This document shows, piece by piece, positions 27,066-33,872 of a stretch of DNA of 64,000 nucleotides. The notes beneath the pieces are model-generated. The model had not been told where the DNA came from. It did not search any database and saw only the letters and a list, made by a program, of their open reading frames with translations. Positions within the stretch are counted from its first letter, which is position 1. Every line of letters starts with the position of its first letter. The translations under genes and the position numbers were made by a program. The stretch spans positions 744,001 through 808,000 of the forward strand of contig NZ_LAQP01000001.1 of assembly GCF_000971965.1 (NCBI RefSeq), given 5' to 3'. This DNA comes from Paenibacillus wulumuqiensis (lineage in GTDB: Bacteria; Bacillota; Bacilli; Paenibacillales; Paenibacillaceae).

Positions 27066-28532
27066 TCAGAAGAAATCGCGGTACTGGTGCTGAATGCTGA
27101 TCCACCGGCTGCGGGTGAACTTCTCAATCGCCCATTCGCCGCCAAAGCGTCCTACACCTGAAGCTTTCTCGCCGCCGAACATGACATGTGCTTCATCATT
27201 CACCGACTGGTCATTGACATGAATCATGCCGGTCTCCATCTGCTGGGCGACCTGGTAGCCGCGTTCCAGATTGGTGGTAAATACCGAACCGCTCAGTCCA
27301 TATTCGCTGCTGTTCATAATGCGCAGGGCATCTTCTTCCCCTTTGGCACGAATGAGCAGGGCTACAGGGCCGAACAGCTCTTTCTGGGCTGCTGGGTTAT
27401 CTGCTGCCACTTCACTCAGCACGGTAGGCTCCAACACACTACCGTCTGCTTTGCCGCCATACAGCAGCTTGGCTCCGGCTTGTTGTGCTTTGTCGACTAC
27501 CTCCAGCAGACGCTCTGCTTCTTTCTCATGAATCAGCGGACCAACGACCGTTTTCGGATCGGAGGGATCACCGTATTTCAGCGTTTTGACTTTGGCGACA
27601 AATTTATCGGTAAAAGTATCGTAAATGGAATCATCCACGATAATCCGGTTCAGTGCCATACAGATCTGTCCCTGATGGAAAAACTTGCCGTATACGGCTG
27701 CATCTACCGCCCGATCAATATCCGCATCGTCCAGTACGATCATCGCGTTATCTCCGCCCAGCTCCAGCGCTACTTCCTTCAGATTCTCACCGGCCAGCTT
27801 GCCGATGCCACGACCGACTTCTGTCGAACCGGTAAAGGAAATTATTTTGGGAATTGGATGTGCGACAAACGCATCACCGATCTCACTACCGCTGCCGCTG
27901 ACGACGCTCAGTACACCTTTGGGCAGACCCGCCTGGTCGAAAATGTCTGCAATCAACAGTCCGGCTGTAATCGGCGTATCCGAAGCTGGCTTGATCACCA
28001 CACCATTACCGAGCGCAAGCGCCGGAGCAACGGTACGCATACATAGATGAAGCGGGAAGTTCCATGGACCGATCATGCCGACTACGCCTTTGGCTTCACG
28101 AACGACGCGATTTTCTTTGCCCGGAATATCCGAACCGATAATATCGCCTTTCATCCGGTAAGGGAATGAGGCGGATTCTTCCATTACCCGTCGTGCAGCC
28201 ATCCATTCCCGTTCGGCTTTGATACGTGTGCTGCCGGCTTCGGCAATCAGCAGTTCCACAATCTCTTCCTTGCGCTCATCCATCTGGGCGAGCGCTTTGT
28301 AGATGACCTGGGCACGAACGCCAAGCGGCGCTTTGGACCATTCTTTGCCTGCTTTGTAAGCCGTCTGATAGGCACGGTCCAGATCGTCCTGGCTGGATGC
28401 TTTCATTTCAACGAGCAGTTCCCCATTATATGGGTTTATATCCTTGACGGTTTTATCGGACGAACCTTCGACCCACTCACCGGCGATAAACTGTTTATTC
28501 CATTTGGCAAATTTGGATTGTAAAAGTGTCAT
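27066..28532 (-). CDS. Aldehyde dehydrogenase (YfmT/vanillin-benzaldehyde type)
   Basis: This 488-residue NAD(P)-dependent aldehyde dehydrogenase has the catalytic cysteine in GQICMA (Cys291), the general base Glu257 in LELGGDN, the FTGSTEVG nucleotide site, and PWNFP (156-160). The blocks HVNDQSVNDEAHVMFGG and the end ISIQHQYRDFF match B. subtilis YfmT, a vanillin/aromatic aldehyde dehydrogenase. The start at 28532 (MTLLQSKFAKWN) has GGGAGGAACAAC upstream; a longer upstream open frame is not supported. It is monocistronic. Oxidation of an aromatic aldehyde is the likely role. Confidence 0.9.
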   Translation of the reverse strand: MTLLQSKFAKWNKQFIAGEWVEGSSDKTVKDINPYNGELLVEMKASSQDDLDRAYQTAYKAGKEWSKAPLGVRAQVIYKALAQMDERKEEIVELLIAEAGSTRIKAEREWMAARRVMEESASFPYRMKGDIIGSDIPGKENRVVREAKGVVGMIGPWNFPLHLCMRTVAPALALGNGVVIKPASDTPITAGLLIADIFDQAGLPKGVLSVVSGSGSEIGDAFVAHPIPKIISFTGSTEVGRGIGKLAGENLKEVALELGGDNAMIVLDDADIDRAVDAAVYGKFFHQGQICMALNRIIVDDSIYDTFTDKFVAKVKTLKYGDPSDPKTVVGPLIHEKEAERLLEVVDKAQQAGAKLLYGGKADGSVLEPTVLSEVAADNPAAQKELFGPVALLIRAKGEEDALRIMNSSEYGLSGSVFTTNLERGYQVAQQMETGMIHVNDQSVNDEAHVMFGGEKASGVGRFGGEWAIEKFTRSRWISIQHQYRDFF

Positions 28533-28754
28533 ATGTTGTTCCTCCCTGTAGTCAACTTGCGAATAAGTATCAGAAACACAATAATGATAACAATAAGTTA
28601 GTATATTACCGTTTTGCTGTTCCTCTATATTGTTACCCGTCTCTTCCTGCGAACAAACATGAATTTGATATTCAATATTTTGCATATGGTAATTAGGCTA
28701 TGTACAGGTAACGGACGATAGTAAATTTCCTTAATGGCCGAACAGCTATAAAAT

Positions 28755-28872
28755 CGGACAAAAATAGGGTGAATGGCTGTTTCAATTGCCGAACTTTTGT
28801 TTTCGCTTGTCATTCTCCTTTTTCCGGCTGTTTTCTTCAGCCGATCTATCGTTTAATCGGACAAAAATAGGG
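28755..28872 (-). repeat. Two inverted iteron copies upstream of the main array
   Basis: CGGACAAAAATAGGG occurs identically at 28755-28769 and 28858-28872. It is the reverse complement of CCCTATTTTTGTCCG, so these copies face the main iteron array. They could be operator or handcuffing sites for the adjacent Rep protein. Confidence 0.8.
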
Positions 28873-28899
28873 TGATCGGAATGAATAGAGTGGATTAGG

Positions 28900-29064
28900 C
28901 CCTAATTTTGTCTGTGATACCCTAGAAATGTCTCCTTATACCCTAAAGTTGTCTGTCTTCGCCCTATTTCTGTCTGATTAACCACCCTTTTTTTGTCCAT
29001 GCTTTGCCCTCTTCCTGTCCATGGTTAACCCTAAAAAAGTCTCACTTCACCCTATTTATGTCCG
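28900..29064 (+). repeat. Iteron array (eight direct repeats), putative Rep_3 origin
   Basis: Eight 15-bp units begin at 28900, 28920, 28941, 28962, 28985, 29007, 29029 and 29050, that is every 20-23 bp or two helical turns. All eight fit CCCT-N6-GTC followed by a pyrimidine. Best consensus is CCCTATTTTTGTCTG. An A+T-rich stretch (29090-29180) follows, which could be the unwinding element. Immediately downstream is a Rep_3 initiator gene. This is the classic iteron-plasmid origin layout; origin activity is inferred. Confidence 0.85.
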
Positions 29065-29289
29065 GGATAGAGCTTGTAAGCCCTTTATCTATAAGAGTTC
29101 AGGGCGATCTAAAACAAGCAAAAGATTTAAAAGATATTAAAACCATGTTTATAAAACAGGAGAAAACATCACAAAGGGATGATGTCATTTTTCTCCACTC
29201 CCCAATTCTGCTCTTTCACTCTGCTTTATCCTATTCTTATCCTTCACCTTGCTTTATAATGAGCCTATGATTCAGATACGGAGGCTTAC

Positions 29290-30516
29290 ATGCGGAAAAA
29301 CAGTCTTGTCACCAAATCCAATAATTTGATCGAAACGCCGCTTAATCTGGGCGTTGTGGAACTGCGTATTATTTTTGTGCTGATCAGCACCATCTCTCCC
29401 AATGATGAGGAGTTCAAACCTTATCGCTTCAAAATCAGCGACTTTGCCAAACTAATTGGCGTGAAAAATAAAAATGTGTATCAGCAGATCAAGGATTATA
29501 CATACAGCCTGATGTCCCAGCCGTTTTATGTACATGACAATCTGCAGGTCACCTGGCTCGCCTCGGCGGAATATTTTCCGGGAGAAGGCATGATTGAAGT
29601 GGAGTTCTCCCCCAAGCTCAAACCTTATCTGCTGCAGCTCAAGGAGAAGTTCACCACCTACCGGCTGCAGGATATTATCAAGCTGAAAAGCGCCTATGCG
29701 ATGCGGATCTACGAACTGCTCAAGCAGTACGAACGGATCGGCACACGAACATTTACGATTCAGCGGCTAAAGGAACTGCTCGGGGTGGAGGAGCTGTACC
29801 CGGTCTATTCCGATTTCAAGAAGCGTGTCATAGTCAAAGCGCAGGAAGAGATCAACAAGCATACCGATATCAAAATCGACTATATCGAAATCAAATCCGG
29901 GCGCAAGGTCAGTGAAGTGAAATTCATTATTACGTCCAAAGCGCCTGAGAAAAAGACTACTCTGCTGCCAAACCGTGAGACTGCGGCAATTGCCCAGCCG
30001 AACACTTCCCAGCAGCTGAGCAGCCTGCTGAAGTACGAATTCGGACTCAAGCCGCCGGCGATCCAGCCGATTCTGGCCGAGTATACGAGAGATTATATTC
30101 TGGAGAATCTGGAGAAAGTAAGGCAGGATGTGCTGCGCGGCAAAGTGAAGGATATTCCTGCCTATACGATGGCTGCCCTAAAAAATGATTATCGCAGTCC
30201 CAAAACCGGTCTGCAGGCTGAACAGGAACGAATGCAGGAAGAAAAACATGCGCAAAAACAAAAAGCGATCGAAGCGGAAAGTTACTACAAAGCACTTTCC
30301 CAAAAAGTCAGCGATTTTATTGGCCGTCTGTCACCGGCAGAGCTGGAAGCTGAACTGTCCGGGCTCAAAGCAAGCGTGAAAGACAAGGATATCGATATTA
30401 TTGACGAGGATGCGACCGATCCGCATCGTATGACAGGAGCGTATTTCCAGCAGTTTATCCAGAAGAAGTTTTTCGCAGACTATACCATGGAAGTGTATCG
30501 GAGCGAACAGGCATAG
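29290..30516 (+). CDS. repB: Rep_3/RepB family replication initiator protein
   Basis: This 408-residue protein has the two winged-helix domains of iteron-plasmid initiators. WH1 covers about residues 1-120 (SNNLIETPLNLGVVELRIIFVLIS, then FKISDFAKLIGVKNKNVYQQIKD), and WH2 about 130-220 (IIKLKSAYAMRIYELLKQYERIGTRTFTIQRLKELLGV, then KRVIVKAQEEINKHTDI). The remaining 190 residues form a charged helical extension (KHAQKQKAIEAES). Such proteins bind iterons as monomers to open the origin and repress their own gene as dimers. It follows an eight-iteron array by 225 bp, with GGAGGCTTAC before the ATG. No partition, mobilisation or integrase gene is nearby, and its neighbours are chromosomal. Confidence 0.9.
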   Translation: MRKNSLVTKSNNLIETPLNLGVVELRIIFVLISTISPNDEEFKPYRFKISDFAKLIGVKNKNVYQQIKDYTYSLMSQPFYVHDNLQVTWLASAEYFPGEGMIEVEFSPKLKPYLLQLKEKFTTYRLQDIIKLKSAYAMRIYELLKQYERIGTRTFTIQRLKELLGVEELYPVYSDFKKRVIVKAQEEINKHTDIKIDYIEIKSGRKVSEVKFIITSKAPEKKTTLLPNRETAAIAQPNTSQQLSSLLKYEFGLKPPAIQPILAEYTRDYILENLEKVRQDVLRGKVKDIPAYTMAALKNDYRSPKTGLQAEQERMQEEKHAQKQKAIEAESYYKALSQKVSDFIGRLSPAELEAELSGLKASVKDKDIDIIDEDATDPHRMTGAYFQQFIQKKFFADYTMEVYRSEQA

Positions 30517-30719
30517 CATGTGACATCTGGAGATTAATGAACCACTGCTACGAATAAGATTGGTGAGACGACAGTTTACCTTTAACAGTGGCTGTATCGA
30601 TCCAGGCAGAGCGATGGCAAAAGGATTCAAAAACCGGCAGTCCACTCTGCTGGCAGCTGTTAAGATGTCCAATAACAGGCTAATAGCAAAAGTGGGCAGA
30701 TTGTCTGATCGTCTGCAAT

Positions 30720-30758
30720 AAAAAGAGCGTACCCCTTGCGATGGGATACGCTCTTTTT
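30720..30758 (+). terminator. Intrinsic terminator of repB
   Basis: AAAAAGAGCGTA and TACGCTCTTTTT arms enclose a short loop, followed by T residues. Confidence 0.8.
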
Positions 30759-30915
30759 GCGCTTATTAATAGGTGTTGATTAATATTCTGCAGTTAATAC
30801 CGTTCGTCTATGCGTTTATTAAAAGAGTATGTCCAGACACAGACTGATTTATAACAATATCGCATGGTATTTGAAAAAGGAGCCATTTAACTATTGCCAA
30901 AGCATTTAATGAAAT

Positions 30916-31077
30916 AAGACAAAAATAGGGTACTGTGGCAGCAGTTGATTGAACAGCAATTTGGGAAGATATCAATAGACCCTATTTTTGTCCGTTTTGT
31001 CTTCATTTCGCTGCTATTCTGTTCTGCTGTCTATTTTCTATTGCTGCATAATGGACAGATGACCCTAAAAATGTCGT
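30916..31077. repeat. Three downstream iteron copies
   Basis: AAGACAAAAATAGGG (30916-30930, inverted), CCCTATTTTTGTCCG (30980-30994) and CCCTAAAAATGTCGT (31063-31077) share the CCCT-N6-GTC core of the upstream array. Confidence 0.75.
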
Positions 31078-31137
31078 AGTTCACAATCCGGCTTTTACAT
31101 ATTCTTTTACATATATATGGACATTTGTTTTACAGGA

Positions 31138-31509
31138 TTAGGCTTGGACCAAACTGCAGTGTCCAGAAATTACCTTTGCTTTGTCCGCGTTCATCAACCA
31201 GATGCGTGTGTAGCACATTTCTTCCTGGATTGGATTTCCGCTAACATTTCCCTGCAGTGCAGCCCGTGTGATCGTAACAGCGGCACTTTCCAGGATCGTT
31301 ATCTTTTGCTCCAGAAATTCAATAGTGGTAAAGTCCACTACTCCAGAGCGATGAGCTTCCAGATCATCTGTCTTGGTCAGTATTTGCCCGAAATGATTCA
31401 CAAAGGCAAGATCATCATGAGTCAGCTCATCAAGAGCGTTAACATCACTTTCCAGCATCGCTTTGCGCAATTTTTCTTCATAGCAAACAATCTGTTCTTC
31501 CTTTATCAC
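31138..31509 (-). CDS. DUF4440 / NTF2-like protein
   Basis: This 123-residue protein has the SnoaL/NTF2-like cone fold typical of DUF4440 proteins: helix EEKLRKAMLESDVNALDELTHDDLAFVNHFGQILTK, then GVVDFTTIEFLEQKITILESAAVTI strands, and an ending ISGHCSLVQA. Members are small ligand-binding or steroid-isomerase-like proteins of unknown substrate. The start is GTG at 31509, with GGAGGAGATCGC upstream. No operon partner is adjacent. Confidence 0.75.
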   Translation of the reverse strand: MIKEEQIVCYEEKLRKAMLESDVNALDELTHDDLAFVNHFGQILTKTDDLEAHRSGVVDFTTIEFLEQKITILESAAVTITRAALQGNVSGNPIQEEMCYTRIWLMNADKAKVISGHCSLVQA

Positions 31510-31577
31510 CGCGATCTCCTCCGTAGATTGACATCAAGTATGCTGTGATCTATGGATTGAAGCTTTATTTTATTTCA

Positions 31578-31958
31578 TCAGCTGTCTACTCTCATCTCTG
31601 CAGCAGCGATCTCCAGAAGCGGCTGTTCGCTCCAGCTGTTGAGAAAGGAATAGATCGACAGACTGTCCAGCCTCTCCTGAGTCAGTTCGCCGGTCTCCAC
31701 GTCGGCCAGCAGGGCTTCACGGATATGCGGCTGGGCCAGGTGAACCGGCCGTATGGTCATCCCGCCGATCTCCTGACCGGCTGCACGCCGTTCCCATACG
31801 CCTGCGGTTTGTTCAAATGTGAACACTGCTGCTGCGCCATTTTCTGTTCTGAAATAGACTTTGACTTCTTCAGGCAGCAGGGTGATGGATTCGATAATTC
31901 CGTCCACCAGCGGTACATCCGCTGCGAACAGCTCTTGATGGATACTTTGTTTTCTCAT
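31578..31958 (-). CDS. Hypothetical protein (126 aa), coupled to the epimerase gene
   Basis: I do not recognise this 126-residue protein. It begins MRKQSIHQELFAADVPLVDG, contains beta-rich segments (ESITLLPEEVKVYFRTENGAAAVFTFEQ) and ends in a helix before SEQPLLEIAAAEMRVDS. The start at 31958 shares one base with the stop codon of the upstream epimerase gene (TAATG), so the two are translationally coupled and probably act together. No signal peptide or membrane segment is present. Confidence 0.65.
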   Translation of the reverse strand: MRKQSIHQELFAADVPLVDGIIESITLLPEEVKVYFRTENGAAAVFTFEQTAGVWERRAAGQEIGGMTIRPVHLAQPHIREALLADVETGELTQERLDSLSIYSFLNSWSEQPLLEIAAAEMRVDS

Positions 31959-32848
31959 TATGTTTGTTCTCCTCTCTCCTCTGCCGCAATCTGGCTGACC
32001 AGCAGCGGGAACCACTCGGACAGCTGGCGGAAGCGGAATCCCGCCTTGTAGGCTTTGGACGTATCCATGATCCATGACGATGGTACACCGAATGGGGACT
32101 GCTCGCTCTCTTCAGTCTTGCTGCGGACGATTGCTTTCACCCCGGTCTCCTGTTCGATCAGAGTCATCATTTCCAGCAGTGTCATTTCTCCGTCGGAACG
32201 GGCATTGACCGGACCGGTCAGCTCCGAGGATAATCCCAGCCAGTACAGGAATTCGGCCGCTTCCTGTTCATGGATAAAGTTCATGCGAGCAGCTGGGTTG
32301 GGTATACCGATCACTTCGCCGCGCTGCACTCTGCCTACGTGAAAATGGAGTCTCTTCGTATAATCATTTGGTCCCAGCACGATCGGGAAGCGGACGGCAG
32401 CAGCAGGGAAATTAGCCTGCTGGAAAAATACCGCCTCCACCTGGCGTTTTCCTTCTGCATAATCCGGCTTGGCTTGCGGGTCAAACGGATGATGGTAAGT
32501 ATCCACCTGTTCCTCATGCAGCACCTGTTCTCCAAAGTCATAGACAGACAGCGATGAAGTTACAATGTATCGTCCCACCTTGCCGCTGAATACCGCGCAG
32601 GCATCTATGGCTTCCTGTGCGTTGTAACAAATATTGTCATATACAATATCGAATGTCCGGCTGCCTACAGCCTGCTGAAGCGCCTGCATATCCGTCCGAT
32701 CGGCTATTAGACGCTGTACGCGGTCGCCGAACGAATCTTCGGTCTTTCCGCGCGTAAGCAGCGTTACGTTGATTCCTTTGTCTAGCAGCAGTTCAACCAG
32801 ATCTCTACCAAAAAAGCGGGTGCCACCAATGACGAGTACATTTTGCAT
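31958..32848 (-). CDS. NAD-dependent epimerase/dehydratase family protein
   Basis: This 296-residue extended SDR protein has the NAD-binding motif GGTRFFGRD at the N-terminus, VTSSLSVYD (active-site serine), and YAEGKRQ where the usual catalytic Tyr-x3-Lys is present. It belongs to the nucleotide-sugar epimerase/dehydratase or reductase group, but no sugar-nucleotide pathway is adjacent. AGGAGGTATTAC precedes the ATG. It is first in a two-gene operon with the 126-residue hypothetical protein. Confidence 0.85.
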   Translation of the reverse strand: MQNVLVIGGTRFFGRDLVELLLDKGINVTLLTRGKTEDSFGDRVQRLIADRTDMQALQQAVGSRTFDIVYDNICYNAQEAIDACAVFSGKVGRYIVTSSLSVYDFGEQVLHEEQVDTYHHPFDPQAKPDYAEGKRQVEAVFFQQANFPAAAVRFPIVLGPNDYTKRLHFHVGRVQRGEVIGIPNPAARMNFIHEQEAAEFLYWLGLSSELTGPVNARSDGEMTLLEMMTLIEQETGVKAIVRSKTEESEQSPFGVPSSWIMDTSKAYKAGFRFRQLSEWFPLLVSQIAAEERGEQT

Positions 32849-32905
32849 AATGTAATACCTCCTGTGTTCATGATTAGTCGTCGGGTTATTCTCCTGCTAT
32901 TTTAA

Positions 32906-32940
32906 TCTTTAGTCTTTAGTCTTTAATCTTTAATCTTTAA
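32906..32940. repeat. Heptanucleotide tandem repeat at a gene end
   Basis: Five exact 7-bp units read TCTTTAG, TCTTTAG, TCTTTAA, TCTTTAA, TCTTTAA. The last overlaps the stop codon of the membrane protein gene at 32937. Confidence 0.9.
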
Positions 32941-33554
32941 TGATGATGCTTTTGCTCAGTAGGCAGTTCCAGCTGTTTATGTGCGCGCCATACGAGGGTG
33001 AGCATCAGGATGTAGACGACCAGGTTCAGTATGACGTAGATTACGCTGAATATGCCGGATACGAATGTCCATGTGGTGGGATCGGTTGTATTGGCGAGCA
33101 GGCCGGACAGCAGGGCCAGGACGATAGTTACCTGACAGTAGATGAATAAGCGCCAGCGCTTTTTGGCAGTTTCCTGCAGATTGGATTGATACTGTTTATC
33201 CGCGATCTCGCCGATACCGGTGCACAGATAATAGATCATATACGTCTCCGGAATGATCACGATCAGTGTTAGCAGTGTTCCCCACCAGGGTTGGCTGAGT
33301 GCCGTTGTACTGGCGGGAATGAACATCGAAATCAGGGACAGTACGAACAGGATTAGCGCACTGATTTTACCTTTGACGAACAATGGCTGGATCGGCTCTA
33401 ATTTCTGAAACCCGATATAAAACAGGACATAAGCAATCAGCATCGGGATGCTATCGATCCAGCTGCCGACCAGACCGGACGTGCTGAATGCCGATGTAAT
33501 CAGCGCCAGTACCCACTGGCATAAAAACCCGTAAAAAAAGTATAAAAAACTCAT
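32937..33554 (-). CDS. Six-helix membrane protein of unknown function
   Basis: This 205-residue protein has about six hydrophobic helices: FLYFFYGFLCQWVLALI, IPMLIAYVLFYIGF, ALILFVLSLISMFI, LLTLIVIIPETYMIYYL, LFIYCQVTIVLALLSGLL and VSGIFSVIYVILNLVVYILML. It ends in a His-tipped tail (EQKHHH). I do not recognise a family. The start at 33554 (MSFLYFFYG) has AGGAG 7 nt upstream. It is divergent from metE. The codons just before the stop run into a heptamer repeat. Confidence 0.75.
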   Translation of the reverse strand: MSFLYFFYGFLCQWVLALITSAFSTSGLVGSWIDSIPMLIAYVLFYIGFQKLEPIQPLFVKGKISALILFVLSLISMFIPASTTALSQPWWGTLLTLIVIIPETYMIYYLCTGIGEIADKQYQSNLQETAKKRWRLFIYCQVTIVLALLSGLLANTTDPTTWTFVSGIFSVIYVILNLVVYILMLTLVWRAHKQLELPTEQKHHH

Positions 33555-33872
33555 CAAGTCTCTCCTCTCACCTGTACATCTGTGTCTAATCGTACTGCGG
33601 TCCATCTATCTGCACGCTGTATTCTCGAAAAGGGAAAAGTCATGCAGACAGCTGTACGGCAGATTGATCTATGTACGAACGTTATTATTTTACCATTACA
33701 TCAGCCTTTTCCAAAAGGGATGAGGCTGATGGATAACCGGCGATTCCATTGTTATAGCCCCATGCCATTGTATGGTATAGCCAAAACGTATAACCACGCT
33801 GCGCCTGAATGCTGTAATATGAGAAACAACTTAAGCGATAGTATCGCAATCCAAATCTGGGAGGAAATGAAA
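33555..33872 (+). promoter_or_regulatory. metE leader region (unidentified)
   Basis: This 318-bp divergent intergenic region precedes metE. It contains a CATCAGCC/GGCTGATG stem (33707-33731) and a CCAT/ATGG element around 33760-33775. I searched for the S-box (SAM), T-box and cobalamin riboswitch core motifs and saw none. A long structured leader is therefore possible, but its type is unknown. Confidence 0.4.

Larger units (their letters stand above)
30517..31137. other. Spacer downstream of the initiator gene
   Basis: This 621-bp stretch contains the initiator gene's terminator and three more iteron copies. No gene with a ribosome site was seen. Confidence 0.6.

Noticed and set aside
28533-31137. 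A CRISPR array
   Set aside because: The repeats here are 15-bp iterons at 20-23 bp spacing with short variable gaps, not long identical repeats with unique spacers, and no cas gene is near.
33606-33872. An S-box or cobalamin riboswitch before metE
   Set aside because: The conserved core motifs of both were not found on the plus strand.
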